A DNA stretch of 51,204 bases from Clostridiaceae bacterium (GTDB lineage Bacteria; Bacillota; Clostridia; Lachnospirales; Lachnospiraceae). A model generated the notes under the pieces. The model was not told the origin of the DNA, searched no databases, and was given only the letters and a program-made list of their open reading frames with translations. The position numbers were made by a program, and so were the translations under genes. Below are positions 32,758 through 41,482 of the stretch, piece by piece. The stretch is taken from assembly GCA_902362865.1 (NCBI GenBank), contig CABIYE010000022.1:1-51204 (forward strand), given 5' to 3'. How positions within the stretch are numbered: position 1 is the stretch's first letter; each line of letters starts with the position of its first letter.

Positions 32758-33801
32758 ATGCCTGTTTACAAGGATGAAGCAAAAGGCACATGGTTTGTAA
32801 AGTGTTACTATACGGATTACACCGGGGTGAAACGTCAGCGGAAGAAGCGCGGCTTTAAGCTCCAGCGTGAAGCGAAGGAATGGGAACGAGATTTTCTTGC
32901 TTCTCTGCAGTATGACGGAGCTACAACCTTCGGAAGTGTAGCGGAAAACTTCATACAAGAAATCACGCCCAGGAGAAGAAAAACGACTGTCAGGACGTAC
33001 AATATCGCCCTGGCTCACATCCTGCCCACGTTCAAAGATACTGCCTTGGCAGCCATTACGGAAAAATCTGTTGTGCTCTGGCAGAACGAGCTGCTATCCA
33101 AAGAGCTTTCAGACGTCTATATCAATAAGATTGATACCATATTCCGCACTATTTACAAATACGGAGCGAAACGCTGTGGAATTATGGCTAATCCTTTTGA
33201 AGGTGTAGAGAAGATAGGAAAAGCCCGCTCAAAGTCCCTGACCTTCTGGACTTACGACCAATACAGCGCATTCATTAAACTGATTGAAAACCCTACTACC
33301 CACATGGCTTTTCAAATACTATACTTTACTGGGATTCGGATTGGAGAACTGTTTGCCCTTACTGCAGAGGATATCAATCTTGCTGAAGGCGTGATGCATA
33401 TTACCAAATCACTACAGCGTATGGAACGCCAGGATGTTATTACGCCGCCTAAAACAGAGAAAGGGATTCGAGACATCACATTGCCTGCATTCCTGACAAA
33501 AGAACTTGAAAATTATATGGCTATGATATATGATTGTAACAGCGAAACACGGCTTTTTGGAATGTCAAAACAATCACTGTATTACCCCATGAAAAAATAC
33601 GCAGAGCAAGCAGGGATTCCCCGGATCAGGATTCACGATTTTCGGCATTCGCACGTTGCTCTATTGATTGAAAAGGGCGTTTCCCCGCTGGCAATAGCGG
33701 AGCGGCTCGGTCATGACAGTGTAACCGTTACCCTAGGTACATATGGGCACTTATATCCGAATAAGCAAAGAGAAATCGCCGACCTTCTGGAACTTCTTTA
33801 A
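32758..33801 (+). CDS. int: Tyrosine recombinase, integrase of the element
   Basis: A 347-residue phage-type integrase. The N-terminal arm-binding domain (YKDEAKGTWFVKCYYTDYTG, about 4-23) is followed by a SAM-like core-binding domain (about 60-155) and a catalytic domain. Active-site residues are present: Arg in FTGIRIGELFAL (near 197), His-x-x-Arg in IHDFRHSHVAL (near 298), His in ERLGHDSVT and the nucleophile Tyr in LGTYGHLYP. AAGGAGG lies 10 bases before the ATG. It sits next to attR, with tandem 11-bp arm repeats beginning 3 bp after its stop codon. Confidence 0.92.
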   Translation: MPVYKDEAKGTWFVKCYYTDYTGVKRQRKKRGFKLQREAKEWERDFLASLQYDGATTFGSVAENFIQEITPRRRKTTVRTYNIALAHILPTFKDTALAAITEKSVVLWQNELLSKELSDVYINKIDTIFRTIYKYGAKRCGIMANPFEGVEKIGKARSKSLTFWTYDQYSAFIKLIENPTTHMAFQILYFTGIRIGELFALTAEDINLAEGVMHITKSLQRMERQDVITPPKTEKGIRDITLPAFLTKELENYMAMIYDCNSETRLFGMSKQSLYYPMKKYAEQAGIPRIRIHDFRHSHVALLIEKGVSPLAIAERLGHDSVTVTLGTYGHLYPNKQREIADLLELL

Positions 33802-33804
33802 CGG

Positions 33805-33826
33805 TTTTAGTTCCATTTTAGTTCCG
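33805..33826 (+). repeat. Right arm-type repeat, two tandem 11-bp units
   Basis: TTTTAGTTCCA then TTTTAGTTCCG, in the same orientation as the pair at 25042-25063, and 51 bp from attR. A 15-bp palindrome (33833-33847, arms TCGGGGA/TCCCCGA) follows and may bind excisionase. Confidence 0.65.
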
Positions 33827-33874
33827 TGAAAGGTCGGGGATTCCCCGAAAACCTTGTGATTACGCTAAAATTAA

Positions 33875-33920
33875 TTCGTGTGTTCGAGACCTTCCACACG
33901 AAAAACAAAACTAAAGGAGA
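33875..33920 (+). promoter_or_regulatory. preQ1-I-like riboswitch controlling queT
   Basis: TTCGTGTG (from 33876) pairs with CACACGAA across a 12-base loop TTCGAGACCTTC. An A-rich tail AAACAAAACTAAAGGAG follows and contains the ribosome site. This matches the preQ1-I fold, a short hairpin plus A-rich tail folding into a pseudoknot: CCTT of the loop can pair with AAGG of the ribosome site, so preQ1 would block translation. The downstream QueT gene supports the call. It would need a promoter in the element's right end; TAAAAT near 33865 is a possible -10. Confidence 0.75.
33877..33898 (+). repeat. attR: right 22-bp attachment repeat inside the riboswitch
   Basis: Identical to 24922-24943. The core spans most of the aptamer hairpin: the 5' stem strand, the whole loop and the first bases of the 3' strand. 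The chromosome side supplies CGAA and the A-rich tail, so the aptamer is complete at this junction only. Confidence 0.85.
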
Positions 33921-33928
33921 AAAAGAAT

Positions 33929-34423
33929 ATGAAAGAAAACAAAGTAACATTTCTGACCCAGGCAGCGATGATTGCTGCCATCTACGTAGTTCTTACCTAC
34001 GTATTCGCACCATTTTCGTTCGGAGAAATACAGATCCGTATTTCCGAAGCCCTTACCATTTTACCATTATTTACACCTGCAGCCATTCCGGGCCTGTTCA
34101 TCGGATGCCTGATCGGCAACATTCTCGGAGGCGCCATACTGCCGGATATTATTTTCGGAAGCCTGGCAACGCTCCTTGGCGCTGTGTTTACCTGGCTTCT
34201 TCGCGGACACAGCAAATTCCTGGGACCGGTTCCGCCGATTGCCGCCAACACGATTATCGTCCCATTCGTCCTACGTTATGGATATGGCATCGTTCTTCCG
34301 ATTCCTTTTATGATGCTGACAGTCGGTATCGGAGAAGTTCTTTCCTGTGGTGTATTGGGAATGATTGTATATTTCGCACTGGCTCGCTATAAAGGCGTTA
34401 TTTTTACAAAAGCCTCTGCCTGA
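33929..34423 (+). CDS. queT: QueT-type queuosine precursor (preQ1) transporter
   Basis: A 164-residue membrane protein with five to six hydrophobic helices, homologous to QueT, the substrate-binding (S) component of an ECF transporter for a queuosine precursor. Typical stretches are AAMIAAIYVVLTYVFAPFSF near the N-terminus, ISEALTILPLFTPAAIPGLF and GCLIGNILGG. ATG 33929 with AAAGGAG upstream is the right start; the frame extends into the riboswitch. The ECF energy module is not nearby. The riboswitch-like element upstream matches this role. Confidence 0.9.
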   Translation: MKENKVTFLTQAAMIAAIYVVLTYVFAPFSFGEIQIRISEALTILPLFTPAAIPGLFIGCLIGNILGGAILPDIIFGSLATLLGAVFTWLLRGHSKFLGPVPPIAANTIIVPFVLRYGYGIVLPIPFMMLTVGIGEVLSCGVLGMIVYFALARYKGVIFTKASA

Positions 34424-34435
34424 AAATAAGGTATC

Positions 34436-34475
34436 TAAAAAGGGAACACGCTCCTGACGGCTGTCGTGTTCCCTT
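34436..34475. terminator. Terminator between convergent queT and the anchored-protein gene
   Basis: An 11-bp stem, 34440-34450 with 34465-34475 (AAGGGAACACG and complement). The minus strand continues TTTTTAG, a good terminator for the leftward gene; on the plus strand the tail TTGTTGC is weaker but may serve queT. Confidence 0.75.
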
Positions 34476-34479
34476 GTTG

Positions 34480-36912
34480 CTATTCTAAATACCCTTCCAG
34501 AATTCCTCCGCTTCCGGAAAGCATCTGATCCATCTGCTCATAGGTCACGGTTCCGGTCACGCCCGTTCCCGCCTCTATGTAATTCACCGTCTCATCCGTA
34601 TATCCCGTCAGTATTACAGAATTCTGGCTATCCGTCATTCCTATTATCAGGCATCCTCTGCTGATGAGGTACAGAAGCTCTTCTGTCGTGCAGCCTGTCA
34701 GATCCATTCCTTTATTACCAGAAATCTCACTTATCACCTCAGCGGGCCGTTTGCCGGACTGCAGCTGCTGCAGCATCGCAGAAATCGTCTCATCTTTTCC
34801 TTCCATGCTGTACTGAGTATCCCTGTTTCCCCTCTCATAGATATAACGAAGTGACGTGTCAACTGCCACACCGCTCTGCCTGTCCGCTTCTGCAATGGCA
34901 TCTCCTGCAGTTTCATAGATACCCTGCAGTTCTCCGTAAGCATATACGTAATATCCTTCCGTCTGCTGAAAACTGTCAAATTCTTCCACATCCGCCTGCT
35001 CAAATAATACCTGCTTTGGCTTCAACACTTTCGGCATCTGATCTTGAATCCCGTCTGCAAAGGTCAGGCGCATCTGCGTTTCTTTCAGCTCCGTACTGTA
35101 GCTTTCCAGGGAAATGTTGCTTTTTTCCTTGTCCTCGTTATTCGTAATATATTCTGCGTTCATGCCGGAATATACTGTTCCGTTTTTACTCACACGCCTG
35201 AGCGTCAACATTCCATCTTCCACCTCGACCGACTGTACATAACTGTTGTCAGACTCATAGGTTTTGATTATCTCATTCTCTGCACTGCGGATTTCTATCT
35301 TATACATCGGCAGTACCTGCTCTCCTGCAATGGTCGTACCTGCATCATCCTTTCTGGCAGTCCCCACCACAAAATCACTGTATATAAAATCCAGCGGTTT
35401 TATGCATTCATTCTCTGCACAGGATATGTTGTATTCTGCTCCGTCTTCCAGATTCTTCACCGTTATTTCTGTGGCTTCATCCTCATTCCCATCTGTCTGG
35501 TACGCCACCATGCTTCCGTCATCCGAGACAGCGTACTGCCCCTCTGTCAGCCCGGAAGCCAATTCTTCCCTCCGATCCTTCTCCAGGTCAATCTCATACA
35601 GAGTTCCGCCAACCAACATATAGAACATGTTCTTCTGCGTACTGTAATACACAAGCCGTTCCAGCTCATCTGCGGCTATTGCCGCTGATTTCGTACTGGG
35701 TACAAACACCTTCTCCTCAATAGAATTTTTACTGCTGTTGTAATAATAAACGGCTGCTCCCACCTCTCCTTCATGGGCGCCCCGGTTCATATATCCATAC
35801 ACGGCAAAGGTTGTATTTCCATTTCCCTCAACCGCAAGAATCTTAATCTCATGCGTATCCGTCATATTTCTGACATCCATATTCTCCGCATCCATAAAAC
35901 TGAATAATAGCGACAGTTCATCCTTCTCCTGATTATAATTCCACAATTCATTCGCCTGTACAAACGAAACAATCGTACCATCATCATTTACCATATAAGG
36001 GACATCATAAGACGCAATCCCCAGCAGAAGTCCTTTTTCACTCAATACTTTCTGGCTTCCATTGAAAATCTGTTCCATTTTGCGGTCGTAATTAAGCAGG
36101 TAAATATGATCCGCCGCCATGCGGACACGGAAAAATTCCTTCACCCGGTACCGGTCTGTCTGATTTTCCTCCCCACTGCACAGCACCTCATACTCCAGTT
36201 TTACGGAAGTATAAGAGGCATTGGTTTCCATAACATACCATCGTTCTTCCCCGGAAATCTTCGGTTCCAAATCTCCCCATGTAACATGATCATAATCCGA
36301 ATGAATTGTCACATGCTGAAATGTGGTATTATCTCCCTCACCGGACGGCTCAATTGCATCGGATATTCCGGAATTCTCTGCTTTAGAAAGGGCATTTTCA
36401 TGAAAATTATAAATATAATCCATACAGGATGTAAGATTGCATTCGGAAGGATCTTTTATCCTAGTATAATAATAAACTTCTTCACTTTCAACCTCCAGTT
36501 CAACCACCAGCATTCTTTCCTCTGTCAGGATTCCCTCTTCAATCGGGAGCGTCATCTGAGCCTTTACATCTTCCATTATATTTTCATACAACATCTGCTG
36601 CCCATCAAGAGAGCATACCCGATAACTAACACTCAGAATATCCCTGTTATATGCGTCAATATTCATAACCAGCTGGTTTGCCGTAACCGGCGTAACCGAA
36701 TCCCGCATGGTGGCAATATCCATCTCCTGCTTATAGCCTGTCAGCGGATTGACGTCATACCCGTCGCAAGAAAAAGAGATTGTCGGCAGTGTCGCAGTCC
36801 CCAGATCCGCCGTCATATTATCATTGCCGCGGTTCGTCAGATAACTGAATACGATTACCGCTGCAATGAAAACACCTGTAAGTACTCCAATGTTTATCCA
36901 TTGTTTTTTCAT
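34480..36912 (-). CDS. Large membrane-anchored extracytoplasmic protein of unknown function
   Basis: An 810-residue protein with one N-terminal helix (8-25) and an extracellular body. Residues about 300-640 contain repeated short strand motifs (VYYSTQKNMFYMLVGGTLYE, MVAYQTDG) suggesting a beta-propeller. The last 110 residues (DLTGCTTEELLYLISRGCLI, ending in a Q-M-D-Q-M segment) resemble the C-terminal half of a C39-type papain-like domain without an obvious catalytic set. No close family recognised. It is 5 bp after the methyltransferase gene and on the same strand, so likely co-transcribed. Confidence 0.7.
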   Translation of the reverse strand: MKKQWINIGVLTGVFIAAVIVFSYLTNRGNDNMTADLGTATLPTISFSCDGYDVNPLTGYKQEMDIATMRDSVTPVTANQLVMNIDAYNRDILSVSYRVCSLDGQQMLYENIMEDVKAQMTLPIEEGILTEERMLVVELEVESEEVYYYTRIKDPSECNLTSCMDYIYNFHENALSKAENSGISDAIEPSGEGDNTTFQHVTIHSDYDHVTWGDLEPKISGEERWYVMETNASYTSVKLEYEVLCSGEENQTDRYRVKEFFRVRMAADHIYLLNYDRKMEQIFNGSQKVLSEKGLLLGIASYDVPYMVNDDGTIVSFVQANELWNYNQEKDELSLLFSFMDAENMDVRNMTDTHEIKILAVEGNGNTTFAVYGYMNRGAHEGEVGAAVYYYNSSKNSIEEKVFVPSTKSAAIAADELERLVYYSTQKNMFYMLVGGTLYEIDLEKDRREELASGLTEGQYAVSDDGSMVAYQTDGNEDEATEITVKNLEDGAEYNISCAENECIKPLDFIYSDFVVGTARKDDAGTTIAGEQVLPMYKIEIRSAENEIIKTYESDNSYVQSVEVEDGMLTLRRVSKNGTVYSGMNAEYITNNEDKEKSNISLESYSTELKETQMRLTFADGIQDQMPKVLKPKQVLFEQADVEEFDSFQQTEGYYVYAYGELQGIYETAGDAIAEADRQSGVAVDTSLRYIYERGNRDTQYSMEGKDETISAMLQQLQSGKRPAEVISEISGNKGMDLTGCTTEELLYLISRGCLIIGMTDSQNSVILTGYTDETVNYIEAGTGVTGTVTYEQMDQMLSGSGGILEGYLE

Positions 36913-36917
36913 CTATT

Positions 36918-38030
36918 CTATCCCTTCTGATTCAATAACTTTCCGATCATCGGTTCTACATGCAGCGCCTCTTCGCAAGCCGAGATTACAGATGCATTCT
37001 CTTTCTTTCCATCCGTTTTCACCGCCCGGATCAAGATATTCTTCGGTGTATGTTCCATATCTATAAACTCCAGGATCTGTGCGTTATATCCTTCTCTTTC
37101 CAGATATTCCGCCCGCAGAGCATCAGTTGCCAGCGCTGCGAATCTTTCTTTAATCAGGCCATATTTCATCAAAGGCGCTAACACATCGCTCTGAATCTGC
37201 CCGTTTAATTCATGCTGACAGCAGGGCACAGACAAAATAACTTTCGCGCCCCAGCCCACTGCCTTTGCCAGCGCAAAATCTGTCGCTGTATCGCAGGCAT
37301 GGAGCGTCACAACCATATCCACTCTATCTGCACCGGTATAATCCGCAATATTCCCTTCCAGAAACCGCAGTTTTTCATATCCATATTTTATACTCAGCTC
37401 ATTGCAGCGCCGTATCACATCCGATTTCAAATCCAGCCCTACTATACGTACGTCGTATTGATTTATCTCATGTAAATAATAATACATGGCAAAAGTAAGG
37501 TAAGATTTGCCGCACCCAAAATCCAGGATCGTAATCTCCCTGTCTGTAGGAAGTTCCGGCAGTATATCCTCGATAAATTCCAGAAAACGGTTGATTTGCC
37601 GGAATTTGTCGAACCGTGAGTGTACAATCTGTCCTTTCTTCGTCATAACTCCCAGATCCTGAAGGAAGGGAATCTGCATCCCTTCTTCCAGCAAATATCT
37701 TTTCTTCCGGTTATGAGACATATCCACATCTTTTATGCATCCGTCCTGCGCTTTCTTCTTAATTGTAACCTTCCCCTTCTTACTCACCAGCACGGTATAA
37801 CGATTCTTCCGGGTCTCCATCTGCATCTGCCTGAACTCCTCCATCAGTCCGGCTATCTCCCTGTATGCTTCTTCCGGTTCTAAATTCCTGTGAAATGCCT
37901 GGTTATTCTGAAAGCTTTCCAACTGAAAGAAAAGTGTGCCCTTCTTCATCAAAGGACGCACTTTCACTTTATTTACGCCACCCTTAGAGCGCGGGCTGCT
38001 AAGGGTGGCAGATATAAATTCTATATTCAA
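36918..38030 (-). CDS. SAM-dependent methyltransferase (Methyltransf_32-like)
   Basis: A 370-residue enzyme. Residues about 150-310 form a class I fold with motif I LDFGCGKSYLTFAMYYYL near 170, VGLDLKSDVI (motif II), and VVTLHACDTATDFAL near 245. CCQHELNG near 270 is a signature of this methyltransferase family. The N-terminal 140 residues are basic (KVRPLMKKG) and may bind RNA. The substrate is unknown; a nucleic acid is likely from the family and basic domain. Confidence 0.78.
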   Translation of the reverse strand: MNIEFISATLSSPRSKGGVNKVKVRPLMKKGTLFFQLESFQNNQAFHRNLEPEEAYREIAGLMEEFRQMQMETRKNRYTVLVSKKGKVTIKKKAQDGCIKDVDMSHNRKKRYLLEEGMQIPFLQDLGVMTKKGQIVHSRFDKFRQINRFLEFIEDILPELPTDREITILDFGCGKSYLTFAMYYYLHEINQYDVRIVGLDLKSDVIRRCNELSIKYGYEKLRFLEGNIADYTGADRVDMVVTLHACDTATDFALAKAVGWGAKVILSVPCCQHELNGQIQSDVLAPLMKYGLIKERFAALATDALRAEYLEREGYNAQILEFIDMEHTPKNILIRAVKTDGKKENASVISACEEALHVEPMIGKLLNQKG

Positions 38031-38104
38031 ATTGTCCTGCAGTATTTTTTTAAATTTTCCATGGGACTATTATACCGCAAGTTTCCGGCAGAGTAAATGG
38101 ATTT

Positions 38105-40696
38105 TTATTTCACCATTCTCGGAAATGTAATCGTTACACGGAACAGGTCGCCGTCCAGATACAGTTCAAACTTACCGCCCTGCATCATTGTCAGACTCTT
38201 GGCAATGGAAAGCCCAAGGCCGCTGCCTTCTGTACTTCTGGACACATCCCCCCGGACAAACCGCTCTGTCAGTTCATCTGCCTCGATATTCAGTGGCTGT
38301 TCCGATACATTTTTCAGTGAAAATTTCACTTCTGTCTGTGTCACTCTCAGATCTGCGTAAATACGTGTCCCTTCCATAGCATATTTTGCCGCATTGTTGT
38401 AAATATTTTCCAGAACTCTCCACATTCTGCGTCCGTCTACCCGGATGACCGCTTCTTCCTCAGGAAGGCTTACGATTTCTTTCAGGTTCCGGCTCTGGAA
38501 TTTCTCCGCAAACTCTCCACTGACCTGCTGAATCATTTCCACCAGATTAATATTGGTGTATTCCAATGAAATATTGCCGGAGCTTACCTTTGACGCTTCT
38601 ACCACATCCTCCGTCAATGTCTTAAGGCGCTGTGTCTTTGCTTCCAGGACATCCAAGTAGCCTTGTATTTTAGGATCTGTAAAGTTCTCCTTTTTCAGCA
38701 GATAAATATAATTGATAATCGAGGTAAGCGGTGTCTTAATATCATGAGCCACATTGGTAATCAGGTCTGTCTTAAGCCGTTCATTCTTCATGCTGGCTTC
38801 TACCGCCGCATCCAGGCCCTCTCCAATCGTATTCACCCTCTCTGCAATCTCGAGCTGTTCTCCGTAAAGCCCCTGGAGCGGGATCTGGTAATCTACTTCT
38901 CCGCCGGCAATCCGCATAATCCCCGTCCGGATGCGTTTTCTCCCAATCACTCTGCGCATCAGATAGACAAAAGCCAATATCTCCGCTGCAAACATTAAGA
39001 AGACGAACATGCCATTCCCGCCAAGCGCAAACCAATGAAGCAGTATAAATCCACCATACAAAAGCACAATTTTCCATACAGAGTGGATGTTACGGAACAG
39101 CTTCCTGAAGGAATGAATCAGCCATCGAAGCAGGCTGTCCTTCCAAAGTGACTTTGCCTTGATTCTCCGCACCAGGCTCAGATAACCGATCAGGAAGATA
39201 AGGCAGGTCAGCGCCGCGCAGACTCCTGCGACTATCACCTGTGCTATATCATAAGCCTGAATCCTATCCGCAGAATAATAAACCATGCCACTTGTGTCCG
39301 TCACCCAATCGCCGGATACGTATACCTCCGTTGTGGGCCAGATTGTGGCTAAGAGCATCATACACAAACACCAGGCTCCAATCACAAGCGCAGCCGCAAT
39401 CTCTGTCTTCCAGCGGTCAAAAAAGTGAAGATGCAATTCATCATCTCCGGGGCTGCGCCCGGCAGCCGCCGTAAGCCATACCAGGATTACCAGCAGAAGC
39501 AGCCCGGAAACGCCTCCCAGAACCATCATCCGCCTCACCGTCGGCGCATACTCTTCATACCCGGCTGCCTGTGTATAATACGTATCCTGGATTGGGAACG
39601 CTGTGTCAACCTTCATGGCAAAAACAAAATTGTCATCTGTCCACGCCATATCTTTCACTACATCCACCCAATCCTTAGCTGAAATACCTTCCATATTGGA
39701 ATCAAAATCTGCAAGCTTAGGCTTTACAATTACATATTTCCCGTCCGCCCGGATTTTTTCCAGATTCTTCTCCACATCATCATAAGACGTATATCCTGAG
39801 ACGTTGGTATATACCTTTTTCTCCTCCTCGTCAACAAACAGGTAAGTGAGATTCGTATTTCCCTCCGTCCACTCATTTACGAACGTCTGATAACTGTTCA
39901 CATCATTATAAATCCGCAAAGCGGAACTATGAATCATATCAAACGCTTCTGATAGCCTTCCATTCCACTTTTCGTTTGTATTCACAATTTCCAGAAGATT
40001 CTGCGCATCAAGCGGTTTATACTTCTCTTCTGTCCAATATCCGTCATAAGTCCAGCAGTTCACGTATTTCACTCTGCCTTCCTTATCCTGAACCATCTTA
40101 ACTCCCAGGGATTCCCCATTATAGGACGAATCCTCCACCAGAATCCTGAGCGCTTCCGTTGACGTATAAGACGAATCTTCCATAACAAAGGATAGCTCAC
40201 CATTCTCCAGAAGTGCCTTCAATTCATCATAATAGTAGTACTCATAGCTATTATCTGTTTTCTGACAAACAATAATCGGATTCTCTGTCTCGTCTTGTGT
40301 ATACCCGCTTTCTACTCCGCCATCATTAATGGCCTCGCCCCAATTATTCAGGTCTTCAAGACGGTACGCAAGCCCGTTCGTATTTTCATTCGTGATGCGG
40401 TTATTATTAAAATATTCCTCCACATCTACAATTTTATCTCCGTCCAGTTGCCCCTCTGTCTCTATCTGCCGCTTCATCCCAAGCAGATGAAGAATCTCCA
40501 TGCTTTCACTGTAAACTTTCTTTGAAAATCCTTCCGTATCCAGGTAATTTCCGGTTTTTTTGCCGGACAGCATATCTTCTGCCACATCCGGATAGGAAGC
40601 CATCCACAAAATGCTTATCACCAGAGTCGCTGAAAGGACATACGCGGCAACAATCAGAATCCCTTTTGCCAATCCTGATTTGTACCATTTGTTCAT
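38105..40696 (-). CDS. Sensor histidine kinase with large extracellular domain
   Basis: An 863-residue kinase. One helix near 10-33, an extracellular domain of about 350 residues with no known fold, then several more helices (about 392-415, 433-458, 487-510, 545-590). A HAMP-like linker precedes the dimerisation domain with phosphoacceptor His651 (NVAHDIKTPLTS). The ATPase region has the N-box (NIYNNAAKYA near 765) and G-box (GSGLGLSIAKS near 825). It pairs with the response regulator 13 bp upstream in the same operon. The signal is unknown; the multi-helix core is unusual for a VanS-type kinase. Confidence 0.88.
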   Translation of the reverse strand: MNKWYKSGLAKGILIVAAYVLSATLVISILWMASYPDVAEDMLSGKKTGNYLDTEGFSKKVYSESMEILHLLGMKRQIETEGQLDGDKIVDVEEYFNNNRITNENTNGLAYRLEDLNNWGEAINDGGVESGYTQDETENPIIVCQKTDNSYEYYYYDELKALLENGELSFVMEDSSYTSTEALRILVEDSSYNGESLGVKMVQDKEGRVKYVNCWTYDGYWTEEKYKPLDAQNLLEIVNTNEKWNGRLSEAFDMIHSSALRIYNDVNSYQTFVNEWTEGNTNLTYLFVDEEEKKVYTNVSGYTSYDDVEKNLEKIRADGKYVIVKPKLADFDSNMEGISAKDWVDVVKDMAWTDDNFVFAMKVDTAFPIQDTYYTQAAGYEEYAPTVRRMMVLGGVSGLLLLVILVWLTAAAGRSPGDDELHLHFFDRWKTEIAAALVIGAWCLCMMLLATIWPTTEVYVSGDWVTDTSGMVYYSADRIQAYDIAQVIVAGVCAALTCLIFLIGYLSLVRRIKAKSLWKDSLLRWLIHSFRKLFRNIHSVWKIVLLYGGFILLHWFALGGNGMFVFLMFAAEILAFVYLMRRVIGRKRIRTGIMRIAGGEVDYQIPLQGLYGEQLEIAERVNTIGEGLDAAVEASMKNERLKTDLITNVAHDIKTPLTSIINYIYLLKKENFTDPKIQGYLDVLEAKTQRLKTLTEDVVEASKVSSGNISLEYTNINLVEMIQQVSGEFAEKFQSRNLKEIVSLPEEEAVIRVDGRRMWRVLENIYNNAAKYAMEGTRIYADLRVTQTEVKFSLKNVSEQPLNIEADELTERFVRGDVSRSTEGSGLGLSIAKSLTMMQGGKFELYLDGDLFRVTITFPRMVK

Positions 40697-40709
40697 AAGC
40701 AGCTCCCTT

Positions 40710-41405
40710 CTAAAGCTTCTCCACCTTATATCCCACTCCCCAGACCACCTTCAAATAACGTGGCTCTTTTGGATTGATTTCAATCTTCTCCCGGATATGG
40801 CGAATATGTACCGCCACTGTATTATCTGCTCCAATGGCGTCCTCATTCCAGATACTTTCATAAATCTGTTCAATGGAGAATACTTTCCCTTGATTTTTTA
40901 CTAATAACAACAGAATATTGTATTCGATCGGAGTGAGCTTCACCTTCTCACCGTCCACCGTAACCTCTTTCAGATCATCATTAATCAGCAGGCCGCCCGT
41001 CCCATACACCGCCTGGCCGCTTACATTAACTGTGCTTCCAAGCTGTGTGTATCTGCGCAGTTGGGACTTAACTCTTGCCACCAGTTCCAACGGGTTAAAT
41101 GGTTTCGTTACGTAATCATCCGCTCCTACATTCAGCCCCAATATCTTATCTGCATCCTCTGATTTGGCAGATAGGATAATAATCGGCATATTGTTCTCCT
41201 CACGAATTTTAAGGGTTGCTCTGATCCCATCCAGCCTCGGCATCATAACATCTATCACCAGCAGGTCTACCTTCTCGTCCTTCAGAACTTTAAGCGCCTC
41301 CTGCCCGTCATATGCCTTAAGCACCGTATAGCCCTCCTGGGTAAGATATATATCGATTGCCTCCACTATCTCTTTATCGTCATCACATACTAATATTTTG
41401 GACAT
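40710..41405 (-). CDS. OmpR-family response regulator
   Basis: A 231-residue regulator. The receiver has DDD at 8-10, phosphoacceptor Asp52 (LLVIDVMMPRLDG), Ser/Thr in ILSAKS and Lys in VTKPFNP. The C-terminal winged helix (LTPIEYNILLLLVKNQGKVF, then VAVHIRHIREKIE) binds DNA. The ATG at 41405 has GGGAGG 9 bases upstream; two closer upstream starts overlap the ribosome site. It is first in the operon with the sensor kinase. Confidence 0.9.
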   Translation of the reverse strand: MSKILVCDDDKEIVEAIDIYLTQEGYTVLKAYDGQEALKVLKDEKVDLLVIDVMMPRLDGIRATLKIREENNMPIIILSAKSEDADKILGLNVGADDYVTKPFNPLELVARVKSQLRRYTQLGSTVNVSGQAVYGTGGLLINDDLKEVTVDGEKVKLTPIEYNILLLLVKNQGKVFSIEQIYESIWNEDAIGADNTVAVHIRHIREKIEINPKEPRYLKVVWGVGYKVEKL

Positions 41406-41482
41406 TTTCATCACCTCCCTTATACTATACAAGAATACCAGAGATTTTTTAAGAGGAAGCAGGGGAATTTATTAAGAAAATT

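Larger units (their letters stand above)
24922..33898. mobile_element. Compact integrative element, candidate capsid-encoding phage satellite
   Basis: About 9 kb between perfect 22-bp repeats, with a tyrosine integrase at the right end reading outward. Rightward genes are repressor, two toxin modules and integrase. Leftward genes are Cro-like, small ORF, HTH, unknown, DUF3987 protein, small ORFs, scaffold, capsid and sigma factor. All main ORFs are intact, which argues for maintenance rather than decay. No terminase, portal, protease, tail or lysis gene was found. This set (replication, control and capsid genes but no packaging or tail genes) fits a satellite that would rely on a helper phage. 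A deletion-reduced prophage is the alternative. Confidence 0.7.

Noticed and set aside
24922..33898. The element as a complete prophage
   Set aside because: Only scaffold and capsid of the virion genes are present, and there is no room for terminase, portal, tail or lysis genes.
33826..34392. A 188-codon plus-strand ORF overlapping queT
   Set aside because: It is a frame shadow of queT, runs through the riboswitch and has no ribosome site.
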